DNA of 21,586 bases, from assembly GCA_036375995.1 (NCBI GenBank), contig DASVBE010000242.1, positions 1-21,586 on the forward strand. Direction: 5' to 3'. This document shows, piece after piece, positions 13,654-21,485 of the stretch. Below the pieces are notes generated by a model. The model was not told where the DNA came from. It made no database searches and worked only from the letters and a program-made list of their open reading frames with translations. A program made the position numbers and the translations under genes. Position 1 is the stretch's first letter, and each line of letters opens with the position of its first letter. The stretch comes from DASVBE01 sp036375995 (GTDB taxonomy: Bacteria > Actinomycetota > Actinomycetes > Streptosporangiales > Streptosporangiaceae).

Positions 13654-15087
13654 GTGCGGTTGATGTCTTCGGCACCTCAGTTACGGCTCCCAGGATCTTC
13701 CCGCAGGACCCTGGTCAGCGCAGCGGCGGCGCTGGCCGCCCTGGCCCTTCCCGCGGGGCTGGCCGCCCCGGCCCAGGCCCAGGCCCGGCCGGCCCCCGCC
13801 CGTGCCCCCGCCCGCGCCGTGGCCCGCCCGCCCGTGGCGCACCGGCCCGCCGGGCAGGTGCCCGCCCGCCGCCCGGCCCGCGGCACCCCCGCCTTCCCGC
13901 CCGTCACCCGGGACGTCGAGCAGGTCAGGCAGCTGGTGCAGTGCGGCTCGCGGATGTACGCGGTCGGCCGGTTCAGCCAGGTCAGGTGGCATGGCCGCAC
14001 GTTCACCAGGAACAACGCGTTCAGTTTCCTGGCCACCGCGCCGTTCACGATGAGCAGCTGGAACCCGGACGCCGATGGCGAGGTGAACAGCATCGCGTTC
14101 AGCGGCGGCTGCGGCAGTGCGTTCCTGGGCGGCTCGTTCAGCTCAGTGCACGGCACCCAGGCGGACAACATCGCCAAGGTCGACGTGGCCACCGGCCGGG
14201 TCGTGACCCGGTTTGGCCGCCGTGCCGACGCGCCTGTGCTCAGCCTGGTGGCCAGCCATGGCCACCTGCTGGCCGGCGGCCAGTTCAGATCAGTCAACGG
14301 CAGTGCGGACAGTTACCTGGCCAGCCTCAGCCCGGCCACCGGGCGGGACGACGGGTTCGCCCGGCTGAACATCTCCGGCCGCCTCGGCGACGGGCGGACC
14401 AAGATCTACAACCAGCAGATCAGCCACGACGGCCGCATGGAGCTGGCCGAGGGCACGTTCACCTCGGTTGGCGGCCAGCGCCGGCAGCAGATCGTGATGC
14501 TCCGGCTGACCAGGCGGCACGTGACCGTCACCGACTGGACGTCGCCGGAGTTCTTCGCCTCCTGCCAGCCCGAGGAGCAGTTCTGGCTGCGGTCCGCGGC
14601 CTGGTCGCGGGACGACCAGACGGTGTACGTGGCGACCACCGGGTTCCGGCCCGCGTTCGGCCCGCCGAACAGCGCGCTGTGCGACGCGGCGGCGGCGTTC
14701 CCGGCAACGCACACGCTCGTCCGCCATCTGTGGATCAACTACACCGGCTGCGACTCGCTCTTCGCCACCGCGGCCACCTCGCGGGTCGCGTTCTTCGCTG
14801 GCCACGAGCGGTGGGCCAGTAACCGGTTCGGCTGCAACGAGCGGGGCCCGGGCGCGGTCGACGCACCGGGGATGGTCGGGCTGTCCCCGCGCGACGGCGA
14901 TGTGGTCTGGAACCCGACCCGGAGCCGCGGCCTGGGCGCCGACGACATGCTGGTCACACCGGCCGGGCTGTGGATCGCCAGCGACAACGCCAACCGGTCC
15001 ACAACCTGCGGGCGGTCCGGCGGGCACGCGGGGATCTGCTTCCTGCCCTTCCGCGAGCGAGCGCGGGCCGCGGCGGCGCTTTCCTGA
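13654..15087 (+). CDS. Secreted beta-propeller-type protein of unknown function (Tat-like signal)
   Basis: Candidate starts are GTG 13642, GTG 13654 and ATG 13663; I prefer 13654 (477 residues) because AGGTGG (13640-13645) lies eight nt upstream. The N-terminus has SSRRTLVSAA and a long Ala/Leu core ending PAQAQA, a Tat-like signal, followed by a Pro/Ala/Arg-rich linker (about 40-80). The mature part repeats the pattern 'G-x-F-x-x-(V/x)-x-G' with recurring units such as YAVGRFSQV, FLGGSFSSVHG, LLAGGQFRSVNG and LAEGTFTSVGG, each followed by a 'NIAKVD..TG' or 'YLASLSPATG' strand. This is typical of propeller (delta-60-like) repeats. It also has several Cys that could pair. No catalytic motif was identified. 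The last dozen codons and the TGA stop fall in a dispersed repeat (15053-15156), so the original C-terminus probably ended near CFLPF. Confidence 0.82.
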   Translation: MRLMSSAPQLRLPGSSRRTLVSAAAALAALALPAGLAAPAQAQARPAPARAPARAVARPPVAHRPAGQVPARRPARGTPAFPPVTRDVEQVRQLVQCGSRMYAVGRFSQVRWHGRTFTRNNAFSFLATAPFTMSSWNPDADGEVNSIAFSGGCGSAFLGGSFSSVHGTQADNIAKVDVATGRVVTRFGRRADAPVLSLVASHGHLLAGGQFRSVNGSADSYLASLSPATGRDDGFARLNISGRLGDGRTKIYNQQISHDGRMELAEGTFTSVGGQRRQQIVMLRLTRRHVTVTDWTSPEFFASCQPEEQFWLRSAAWSRDDQTVYVATTGFRPAFGPPNSALCDAAAAFPATHTLVRHLWINYTGCDSLFATAATSRVAFFAGHERWASNRFGCNERGPGAVDAPGMVGLSPRDGDVVWNPTRSRGLGADDMLVTPAGLWIASDNANRSTTCGRSGGHAGICFLPFRERARAAAALS

Positions 15088-15156
15088 CGAGCGACGCCGG
15101 CGCGACGAAGGAGCGTCGAAGGAGCGAGGAGGGAAGGCGCCGCCTCTCAGCGGCCC
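15053..15156 (+). repeat. Dispersed repeat, copy A (inverted relative to copy B)
   Basis: About 104 bp that reappear, reverse-complemented, at 20054-20158. Shared blocks in order: GGCGCT, TTCCTGACGAGCGA, GGCGCGACGAAGGAGCG, GGAGCGAGGAGGGAAGGC and CAGCGGCCC, with a few substitutions and 1-2 nt gaps between them. The unit is purine-rich on this strand and contains CGAAGGAGCG twice (15106 and 15117). Copy A begins inside the last codons of the secreted propeller gene and supplies its TGA stop (15085-15087). It has no transposase, so it is a non-autonomous or structural repeat. Confidence 0.85.
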
Positions 15157-15193
15157 GGGAAGCGAGCGAGCTTGCTAGCACAGCCGCTAGATC

Positions 15194-15224
15194 GTGGGCC
15201 GGCTGCTGCTTACAGCTGGCCCAC
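15194..15224. terminator. Hairpin spanning the helicase stop codon
   Basis: GTGGGCCGGC (15194-15203) pairs with GCTGGCCCAC (15215-15224), ten pairs including one G-U on the plus-strand transcript, with an 11-nt loop holding the helicase stop (15210-15212). It lies between the converging propeller and helicase genes. The position suits a terminator, but stem overlap with coding sequence and absence of a U-tract reduce confidence. Confidence 0.4.
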
Positions 15225-17717
15225 GCTGGTCACCTCGACGACGGCCGCGCCGGCCTCGTCGCTGGCGGCCAGGTCGACCCGCGCGCTGATGCCCCAGTCG
15301 TGATCGCCGGCCGGGTCGTCGAAGATCTGCCGCACCGCCCATGCACCGGGCTGCTGGTCGATGATCAGCAGCCCGGGGCCGCGGGCGTCGGGCCCGGTGC
15401 CGATGTCGTCGTGCTCGGCGAAGTACGGCTCCAGCGCGTCGGCCCACGCCTCGGCGTCCCAGCCGGCGTCCGCGTCCAGTTCGCCGAGCTCGTCGTACCG
15501 CTCCAGCGCGGCCAGCTCCACCCGGCGGAACAGCGCGTTGCGGACCAGTACCCGGAACGCCCGCTGGTTGGCGGTGACCGGCGGCGGGCCCTCGTCGGCC
15601 GCCGCCACGGGCGCGTCCCCGTCCTCCGGGTTGCGCAGCCGCTCCCACTCGTCCAGCAGGCTCGAGTCGACCTGCCGGACCAGCTCCCCGAGCCACTCGA
15701 TCAGGTCGAGCAGTTCCTCGGTCTTGGCCTCGTCCGGCACGGTCTGCCGCAGCGCCTTGTAGGCGTCGGCCAGGTAGCGCAGCACCAGGCCCTCGCACCG
15801 GGTCAGCCCGTAGAAGCCGACGTACTCGGTGAAGTTCATCGCCCGCTCGAACATGTCCCTGGCCACCGCCTTGGGCGACAGCTCGTGGTCGGCCACCCAC
15901 GGGTGCCCGCGCCGGTAGATGTCGTACGCCCCGGCGAGCAGGTCGGCCAGCGGCCGCGGGTAGGTCACGTCGTCCAGGAGCTCGATCCGCTCCTCGTAGG
16001 ACAGGCCGTCCCGCTTCATCTGCTCGACCGCCGCGCCGCGGGCCCGGGACAGCTGCGCGGACAGCACCTGCCGCGGGTCGTCCAGCGTTGCCTCGATGAC
16101 CGACAGCACGTCCAGCGGGTAGCCGGGATCCGCCCGGTCGAGCAGGCTGATGGCGGCCAGCGCCAGCGGGGACAGCGGCTGGTTGAGCGCGAAGTCGTAC
16201 TGCAGGTCGACGGTCAGCCGGACCAGGCGACCCTGCTCGTCCGGCTCGTTCAGCCGCTCGACCACCCCGCCGGCCAGCAGCGCCCGGTAGATCGCGATGG
16301 CCCGGCTGATGTGCCGCCGCCGTGCGGCCGGCTCCTCGTCGTTGGTGGTCAGCAGGTGCCGCATGGCCGTGAACGCGTCGCCGGGCCGGCTGATCACGTT
16401 CAGCAGCATCGCGTGGCTGACCGCGAAGCTGGACTGCAGCGGCTCGGGGTCGGCCGCGACCAGCCGCTCGAACGTCGGCTTGCCGTAGCCGACGGTGCCC
16501 TCCGGTGGCTTCTTGCGCACCACCTTGCGCCGCTTCTTGGGGTCATCGCCGGCCTTGGCCAGGGCCTTCTCGTTCTCCACCACGTGCTCGGGAGCCTGGA
16601 CGATGACCGTGCCCACCGTGTCGTATCCGGCTCGTCCTGCTCTTCCGGCGATCTGGTGGAACTCGCGGGCCTGGAGCAGCCGGGTCCTGGTCCCGTCGTA
16701 CTTGGACAGCCCGGTGAACACCACGGTGCGGATCGGCACGTTGATACCCACGCCGAGCGTGTCGGTGCCGCAGATCACCTTCAGCAGGCCGGCCTGGGCC
16801 AGGGTCTCCACCAGCCGGCGGTACTTCGGCAGCATCCCGGCGTGGTGCACCCCGATGCCGTGCCGCACAAGCCGGGACAGCGCCTTGCCGAACCCGGCCG
16901 CGAACCGGAAGTTGCCGATCAGATCGGCGATCGCGTCCTTCTCGGCCCGGGTGCACACGTTGATGCTCATCAGCGCCTGGGCCTGCTCCAGCGCCGCCGC
17001 CTGGGTGAAGTGCACCACGTAGACCGGCGCCTGCCGGGTCGCCAGCAGCTCTTCCAGGGTCTCGTGCAGCGGGGTGAGCACGTAGGAGTACAGCAGCGGC
17101 ACCGGCCGGTCGGTGGAGTGCACCACCGCGGTGGGCCGCCCGGTGCGCCGGGTCAGGTCCCGCTCGAACCGGCTGACGTCGCCCAGCGTGGCCGACATCA
17201 GGATGAACTGGGCGTGACCGAGCTCGATCAGCGGGACCTGCCAGGCCCAGCCGCGCTCCCGGTCCGCGTAGTAGTGGAACTCGTCCATCACGACCTGCTG
17301 GACGTCGGCCTCCGCCCCGTCCCGCAGCGCGATGCTGGCCAGGATCTCCGCGGTGCAGCAGATAATCGGCGCGCCCGGGTTGACGCTCGCGTCGCCGGTC
17401 ATCATGCCGACCAGGTCCGGGCCGAACAGCGCGCACAGGTCGAAGAACTTCTCCGACACCAGCGCCTTGATCGGCGCGGTGTAGAAGGACCGCTCGCCCC
17501 AGGCCAGCGCGGCGAAGTGCGCGCCCGCCGCGACCAGGCTCTTGCCCGAACCGGTCGGCGTGCTCAGGATGACGTTCCCGCCCGAGACGACCTCGATCAG
17601 CGCCTCTTCCTGATGCGGGTACAGGGCCAGCCCGCGGTCTTCCGCCCAGCTCGCGAACGCCTCGTACAGCGTGTCGGGGTCGGTCTCGGCGGGCAGTTCG
17701 TCGGTCAGGCTCAGCAC
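15210..17717 (-). CDS. DUF3516 domain-containing Ski2-like DEAD/DEAH-box RNA helicase
   Basis: This 835-residue protein carries the full set of superfamily 2 helicase motifs: TPTGSGKS (motif I, 53-60), TAPIKALVSEK (Ia, 80-90), DEFHYY (II, 145-150), SATLGD (III, 175-180), GTDTLGVGINVPIRTVVFT (V, 317-335) and QIAGRAGRAGYD (VI, 355-366). The DEFH box and motif VI place it with Ski2/Mtr4-like RNA helicases. After a Lys/Arg-rich stretch (about 390-400) the C-terminal half (about 420-825) matches the length and character of the DUF3516 region found with these helicases in actinobacteria. It probably unwinds structured RNA during processing or decay (family-level inference). It starts at GTG 17717 with no clear ribosome site, 53 nt after the threonine dehydratase gene, and may be cotranscribed with it. 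Confidence 0.92.
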   Translation of the reverse strand: MLSLTDELPAETDPDTLYEAFASWAEDRGLALYPHQEEALIEVVSGGNVILSTPTGSGKSLVAAGAHFAALAWGERSFYTAPIKALVSEKFFDLCALFGPDLVGMMTGDASVNPGAPIICCTAEILASIALRDGAEADVQQVVMDEFHYYADRERGWAWQVPLIELGHAQFILMSATLGDVSRFERDLTRRTGRPTAVVHSTDRPVPLLYSYVLTPLHETLEELLATRQAPVYVVHFTQAAALEQAQALMSINVCTRAEKDAIADLIGNFRFAAGFGKALSRLVRHGIGVHHAGMLPKYRRLVETLAQAGLLKVICGTDTLGVGINVPIRTVVFTGLSKYDGTRTRLLQAREFHQIAGRAGRAGYDTVGTVIVQAPEHVVENEKALAKAGDDPKKRRKVVRKKPPEGTVGYGKPTFERLVAADPEPLQSSFAVSHAMLLNVISRPGDAFTAMRHLLTTNDEEPAARRRHISRAIAIYRALLAGGVVERLNEPDEQGRLVRLTVDLQYDFALNQPLSPLALAAISLLDRADPGYPLDVLSVIEATLDDPRQVLSAQLSRARGAAVEQMKRDGLSYEERIELLDDVTYPRPLADLLAGAYDIYRRGHPWVADHELSPKAVARDMFERAMNFTEYVGFYGLTRCEGLVLRYLADAYKALRQTVPDEAKTEELLDLIEWLGELVRQVDSSLLDEWERLRNPEDGDAPVAAADEGPPPVTANQRAFRVLVRNALFRRVELAALERYDELGELDADAGWDAEAWADALEPYFAEHDDIGTGPDARGPGLLIIDQQPGAWAVRQIFDDPAGDHDWGISARVDLAASDEAGAAVVEVTSVGQL

Positions 17718-17770
17718 GGTCAGTCCGGTTCCGGGCCCGGCGGGCCGGGCCAGCTCAGGTCATGGCGGGG

Positions 17771-19045
17771 TCAGGCGAGATAGGCGTACGCGGGGGAGCC
17801 CGGGTCGATCTGCTCGATCCGCATCGGGGCGGCCTTCATCCGGCCCAGCAGGGCGTCGATGCCGTCCGCGGAGCCCAGCTCGATACCTACCAGAGCGGGC
17901 CCGGTTTCCCGGTTATTCCGCTTCACGTACTCGAACAGCGTGATGTCGTCGTCCGGGCCGAGCACCTCGTCGAGGAACCGCCGCAGCTCGCCCGGCTGCT
18001 GGGCGAACTCGACCAGGAAGTAGTGCTTGAGCCCGCGGTGCACCAGGGACCGCTCGATCACCTCGCCGTACCGGGACACGTCGTTGTTGCCGCCGGACAC
18101 CAGGGCCACCACCCTCGCCCCGGCGGGCAGCCCGGCCAGCCCGGCGGCCTGCGGCAGCGCCGCGGCGGCCAGCGCCCCGGCGGGCTCGGCGATGATGCCC
18201 TCCTGCTGGTACAGCTCCAGCATCTCGGTGCACACTGCGCCCTCGTCCACGGTCAGCATCGTGTGCGGCACGGCGGACAGCACCTCGTAGGGAAGCTCGC
18301 CCACCCGGCGCACCGCGGCGCCGTCCACGAACGGGCTGATCTCCTCCAGCGTGACCGGGGCGCCCGCGGCCAGCGCCGCGATCATGGACGCCGCGCCGGA
18401 CGGCTCGGCACCGATGATGGCCGTCTGCGGGGCCCGCTCGCGCAGGTACGCGGCCAGGCCGCCGATCAGCCCGCCGCCGCCGACGGGGACCACGATCGCG
18501 TCCGGCGGTTCCGGCATCGCCGCCAGGATCTCAGCGGCGATCGTGGCCTGCCCGGCCATCGTGCGCGCGTCGTCGAACGGCGGCACCAGCGTGGCCCCGC
18601 TGACCGCCGCGTCCCGGGCGGCGGCCGCGGCCGCGTCGTCGTAGCTGCCGCCGGCCAGGATCAGCTCGACCTGGTCCCCGCCGTGCCACGCGATGCGGTC
18701 GCGCTTCTGCCGGGGCGTGGTCCGCGGCAGGTAGACCCGGGCCGCCACGCCGAGCTCCCGGCTGGCGTAGGCGACGCCCTGCGCGTGGTTGCCCGCGCTG
18801 GCGCAGACCACCCCGGCGGCTCGTTCCGCCGGGGTGAGCTGGGCCATCAGGTTGTACGCGCCGCGCAGCTTGTAGGAGCGGACCGGCTGCAGGTCCTCCC
18901 GCTTGAGGTAGACCTGCCAGCCGGTGGCCTCCGACAGCCGCGGGCACGGCTCCACCGGGGTCAGGCTGGCGACGCCCGCCAGCCGGGCCGCGGCAGCGTC
19001 GACATCATCGGCGGACAGCCCGGCCAGCAGGCCATGCTCAGTCAT
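17771..19045 (-). CDS. ilvA: Threonine dehydratase (threonine ammonia-lyase), single ACT-like domain form
   Basis: This PLP enzyme deaminates L-threonine to 2-oxobutanoate, the first step to isoleucine. GTG 19048 and ATG 19045 are adjacent in-frame starts; I use ATG 19045 (424 residues), with TAGGG upstream. The PLP lysine lies in VRSYKLRGAYN (K59 from this start). ASAGNHAQGVAYAS is the substrate loop and VPVGGGGLIGGLAA binds the cofactor phosphate. After about residue 335, HYFLVEFAQQPGELRRFLDEVLG followed by DDITLFEYVKR...GPALVGIEL is the C-terminal ACT-like regulatory domain, which binds isoleucine in biosynthetic enzymes. The total length fits the short one-domain form rather than the roughly 510-residue enteric enzyme. 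Standalone in its pathway here: no other ilv genes are in the window. Confidence 0.95.
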   Translation of the reverse strand: MTEHGLLAGLSADDVDAAAARLAGVASLTPVEPCPRLSEATGWQVYLKREDLQPVRSYKLRGAYNLMAQLTPAERAAGVVCASAGNHAQGVAYASRELGVAARVYLPRTTPRQKRDRIAWHGGDQVELILAGGSYDDAAAAAARDAAVSGATLVPPFDDARTMAGQATIAAEILAAMPEPPDAIVVPVGGGGLIGGLAAYLRERAPQTAIIGAEPSGAASMIAALAAGAPVTLEEISPFVDGAAVRRVGELPYEVLSAVPHTMLTVDEGAVCTEMLELYQQEGIIAEPAGALAAAALPQAAGLAGLPAGARVVALVSGGNNDVSRYGEVIERSLVHRGLKHYFLVEFAQQPGELRRFLDEVLGPDDDITLFEYVKRNNRETGPALVGIELGSADGIDALLGRMKAAPMRIEQIDPGSPAYAYLA

Positions 19046-19168
19046 CACCGCACGACCCTAGCGGCTCACCGGCCCGCCCGAGCGCCGCTCTCGTCCCGAC
19101 GATGGCACATCGACGGGTGACGAGGGGGCTGCCGCGAGGGGTGGCCGGGTGTGCGATAGGAAGGTGCG

Positions 19169-20041
19169 GTGAGAATCGGAGTCGTCTTCCCGCAGACCGA
19201 GATCGGCGCTGACCCCGGGGCGATCCGCGCCTACGCGCAGCACGCCGACGGCCTCGGCTACACCCACCTGCTCGCCTACGACCACGTGCTGGGCGCCGAC
19301 CCTGAGGTGCACCCCGGCTGGTCCGGCCCTTACGACCTGCACACCACGTTCCACGAGCCGTTCGTGCTGTTCGGCTACCTGGCGGCGGTGTCGTCGCTGG
19401 AACTGGTCACCGGCATCATCATCCTGCCGCAGCGGCAGACCGCGCTGGTCGCCAAGCAGGCCGCGGAGGTGGACCTGCTCACCGGCGGCCGGTTCCGGCT
19501 GGGCGTCGGCCTGGGCTGGAACGCGGTCGAGTACGAGGCGCTGGGCCAGGATTTCGGCCGGCGCGGAGCCCGGATGACCGAGCAGGTGGGCCTGCTCCGC
19601 CGCCTGTGGACGGAGACCTCGGTCTCTCATGAGGGCTCGTTCGACCAGGTCACCGGGGCCGGGCTGGCGCCCATGCCGGTGCAGCGGCCGATCCCGCTGT
19701 GGTTCGGCGCCCAGTCCCCGCGCGCGTATGCGCGGACCGGCGCGCTGGCCGACGGCTGGTTCCCGCAGGTCCGGCCCGGACCCGACCTGGAGGCGGCCAG
19801 GCAGCAGGTGGACGACGCGGCCAGGGCGGCCGGCCGGGACCCGGCCAGCCTGGGCATGGAGGGCCGGGTCAGCTGGCGGCCGGGCAACGTGGAGCGGCTG
19901 GCCGCCCGGGCCCGCGGCTGGCAGGACGCCGGCGCGACCCACCTTTCGGTCAACACCATGGGCGCCGGCCTGACCTCGGTCGATGGTCACCTCGAAGCCC
20001 TGTCCGAGGTCGCCGCAGCGGTCCAGCTCACCCCTCGCTAA
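19169..20041 (+). CDS. LLM class F420-dependent oxidoreductase
   Basis: This 290-residue luciferase-like monooxygenase-fold protein starts at GTG 19169, with AGGAAGG (19158-19164) four nt upstream. Typical elements are MRIGVVFPQTEIG (strand 1), ADGLGYTHLLAYDHVLG (15-45), LELVTGIIILPQRQTALVAKQAAEVDLLTGGRFRLGVGLGWNAVEYEALG (about 90-130, the most conserved part), and PLWFGAQSPRAYARTGALADGWFPQ (about 175-200). The GVGLGWN and VAKQAAEVD blocks are those of actinobacterial F420-dependent members. It probably carries out hydride transfer from F420H2 to, or oxidation of, a small molecule; the substrate is unknown and an FMN-dependent reaction cannot be excluded. It is divergent from ilvA (123-nt gap). 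The dispersed repeat copy B begins 12 nt after its stop. Confidence 0.93.
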   Translation: MRIGVVFPQTEIGADPGAIRAYAQHADGLGYTHLLAYDHVLGADPEVHPGWSGPYDLHTTFHEPFVLFGYLAAVSSLELVTGIIILPQRQTALVAKQAAEVDLLTGGRFRLGVGLGWNAVEYEALGQDFGRRGARMTEQVGLLRRLWTETSVSHEGSFDQVTGAGLAPMPVQRPIPLWFGAQSPRAYARTGALADGWFPQVRPGPDLEAARQQVDDAARAAGRDPASLGMEGRVSWRPGNVERLAARARGWQDAGATHLSVNTMGAGLTSVDGHLEALSEVAAAVQLTPR

Positions 20042-20053
20042 GGGAGCAGCATT

Positions 20054-20158
20054 GGGCCGCTGGAGGGCGCTGCCTTCCCTCCTCGCTCCCTCGGCGCTCC
20101 TTCGTCGCGCCTCATCGCTCGTCAGGAAAACAGCGCCGGCGGCACCTCCGCTCGCTCT
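20054..20158 (-). repeat. Dispersed repeat, copy B (inverted relative to copy A)
   Basis: The reverse complement of this stretch aligns end to end with 15053-15156: shared blocks are TTCCTGACGAGCGA, GGCGCGACGAAGGAGCG, GGAGCGAGGAGGGAAGGC and CAGCGGCCC, with scattered substitutions. In its own (minus) orientation it lies downstream of the TfoX-like gene (stop at 20231), just as copy A lies at the 3' end of the propeller gene. It fills most of the gap between the converging LLM and TfoX-like genes. Confidence 0.85.
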
Positions 20159-20189
20159 GCCGGCTCCGCCGCCGGCGCCGGCGGCGCCG

Positions 20190-20220
20190 GGCCGGTCAGC
20201 CTGGCCATGGCTGACCGGCC
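20190..20220. terminator. Hairpin between convergent genes, 12-bp perfect stem
   Basis: GGCCGGTCAGCC (20190-20201), loop TGGCCAT, GGCTGACCGGCC (20209-20220). The stem begins 10 nt beyond the stop of the minus-strand TfoX-like gene and lies on the far side of repeat copy B from the plus-strand LLM gene. Good candidate for a terminator of the minus-strand operon; it could serve both directions. Confidence 0.7.
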
Positions 20221-20230
20221 GGTTTCTGCG

Positions 20231-20584
20231 CTACTTCTTCCTGGCCTTCTTTGGCGGGCGGGTGCGTGCCTGGGCCAGGGCTGTTTCCACCCAGGGGGAG
20301 GCCCGCTCTGGGGTGTCGCGCCAGGCGGCGGGCAGGCTCACGTAGCCGTTCATGGGTTTTTCGCCGGGGCCGAAGCCGCCCGCTCCGGCGACTGCGGACA
20401 GCTCGCCGTAGGCTGGCTCGTCCAGCCGCAGCCCCACCGACGCGCCGAGAAGGCCGGCGAACATCTGGCCGTTGGCGAAAGCAGCCAGGTTGCCGAACAT
20501 CGGCTTGACTTCCACTTCCGGATCGTCCGGAATCAGTGACCGGAAATAGTTCCGGTCATCGTCGGTGGGTTTCGGCATCTTCAT
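20231..20584 (-). CDS. TfoX N-terminal domain-family protein
   Basis: This small protein (117 residues) has the core of the TfoX N-terminal family: a Phe/Arg-rich first helix (DDRNYFRSLIP), then VEVKPMFGNLAAFANGQMFAGLLGASVGLRL (about residues 24-54), which contains the diagnostic MFG and a Gly-Phe/Leu-rich strand pair, and a C-terminal helix (VETALAQARTR) followed by a basic tail PPKKARKK. I set the start at ATG 20584, with AAGGA (20594-20598) eight nt upstream; a second ATG is at 20578. Only the N-terminal domain is present, so this is not the full-length competence regulator TfoX of proteobacteria. Stand-alone forms have no established role. It follows the VOC gene by 41 nt on the same strand, which suggests an operon. 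Confidence 0.85.
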   Translation of the reverse strand: MKMPKPTDDDRNYFRSLIPDDPEVEVKPMFGNLAAFANGQMFAGLLGASVGLRLDEPAYGELSAVAGAGGFGPGEKPMNGYVSLPAAWRDTPERASPWVETALAQARTRPPKKARKK

Positions 20585-20591
20585 GGCCGGT

Positions 20592-20628
20592 GTCCTTAGG
20601 CAGCGGAGTCTTAGCTGGCGGAGTCTTA
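20592..20628 (-). repeat. 15-nt tandem repeat carrying three in-frame TAA codons
   Basis: On the minus strand the VOC stop opens a repeat: TAAGACTCCGCCAGC, TAAGACTCCGCTGCC, then the divergent TAAGGACACC. TAA triplets occur at 20628-20626, 20613-20611 and 20598-20596, exactly 15 nt apart and so all in the VOC frame. The third unit also contributes the AAGGA ribosome site of the TfoX-like gene. Confidence 0.75.
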
Positions 20629-21408
20629 TGCGGCGGGCTCGTCGGCCGGCTGGAGGCCGCTGAAGCTGGCGCCCTGCGGGTCGGTGAGCACGGTGATCCG
20701 GCCCACCGGGGTGTCGAACGGCTCGGCCAGCACGTGGCCGCCAAGCTCGGCGGTCTTCGCGGCGGCCGCGTCCGCGTCGGCGACGGCGAAGTACACGTGC
20801 CAGTGGTTGGGGATGCCCGGCATCGGCGGGGCCATGGTGCCGCCGACCTGGCGGCCGTCCACCTCCCAGCAGGTGTACTGCTGGCCCTCCAGGTCCATCG
20901 GGACCGCCTTCATCCCGGTGGTCGCCTGGTAGAACGCGTGCACCGACGGGTCGGCGGTGAGCAGTTCGTTCCAGATCAAGGCGCCGGGTTCGTTCACCAC
21001 GCTGGCGCCGATGTGGCTGCCGGCCTGCCACAGCGCGACCGGGGTGCCCGCCGGGTCGAGAACGAACGCCATCCGGCCGGCCTCGGGGATGTCGAACGGC
21101 TCCATGGCCACCGTGCCGCCGGCCGCCCTGGCCCGCGCGGCCGCCTCGTCGGCGTTGTCCACCGCGATGTAGGTGTTCCACATCGCTGGCGCCTGGGCCG
21201 CGGCCAGTTCGGGGGACTGCGGCGCGATCGCGGCCACCACCCCGTCGCCGAGCTTGGCGATGGAGTACACGGCGTCGCCCTCCATCGGCATGTCGTCGTA
21301 GGTCCAGCCGAACAGCCCGGCGTAGAACGCCTTGGCCCCGGCCTGGTCAGGGGACTGCAGGTCGACCCAGTTGGGCGTGCCCTGAGGGTAGGACGTGCGG
21401 ACAGGCAT
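20626..21408 (-). CDS. Two-domain VOC (glyoxalase/dioxygenase superfamily) protein, CFP32-like
   Basis: I set the start at ATG 21408 (260 residues), where GGGGAG (21415-21420) is six nt upstream; the longer frame from 21462 lacks this. Two tandem vicinal-oxygen-chelate domains are visible. The first is about 10-125 (TPNWVDLQSPDQAGAKAFYAGLFGW ... MAFVLDPAGTPVALWQ). The second is about 135-250 (LIWNELLTADPSVHAFYQATTGM ... HWHVYFAVADADAAAAK ... ITVLTDPQGASFS). The sequence closely resembles actinobacterial proteins annotated as CFP32/CFP30B-type glyoxalase-family antigens (from memory, not a search). Candidate metal ligands are few, so enzymatic activity is uncertain; some relatives bind small molecules or confer resistance. 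It is followed by the TfoX-like gene 41 nt downstream. Confidence 0.9.
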   Translation of the reverse strand: MPVRTSYPQGTPNWVDLQSPDQAGAKAFYAGLFGWTYDDMPMEGDAVYSIAKLGDGVVAAIAPQSPELAAAQAPAMWNTYIAVDNADEAAARARAAGGTVAMEPFDIPEAGRMAFVLDPAGTPVALWQAGSHIGASVVNEPGALIWNELLTADPSVHAFYQATTGMKAVPMDLEGQQYTCWEVDGRQVGGTMAPPMPGIPNHWHVYFAVADADAAAAKTAELGGHVLAEPFDTPVGRITVLTDPQGASFSGLQPADEPAA

Positions 21409-21485
21409 CGGATTCTCCCCTCGTTGTCCGTGACCTGGAATTGTGCTCCTGGCCTCGGACATTCCGCGATGCCGCGGCTTCTCCG

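Noticed and set aside
15053..15156. Insertion sequence end or terminal inverted repeat of a 5-kb transposon bounded by the two repeat copies
   Set aside because: The segment between the copies holds ordinary chromosomal genes (helicase, ilvA, LLM oxidoreductase) and no transposase or integrase. No target-site duplication was evident.
14970..17783. 937-codon plus-strand frame opposite the helicase gene
   Set aside because: It is the reverse-complement shadow of a helicase with every SF2 motif intact; the composition is low-complexity and the frame runs through repeat copy A.
20231..21181. 316-codon frame joining TfoX-like sequence to an upstream Arg-rich region
   Set aside because: The upstream part is an out-of-frame shadow of the VOC gene; the ribosome site at 20594-20598 and ATG 20584 mark the true start.
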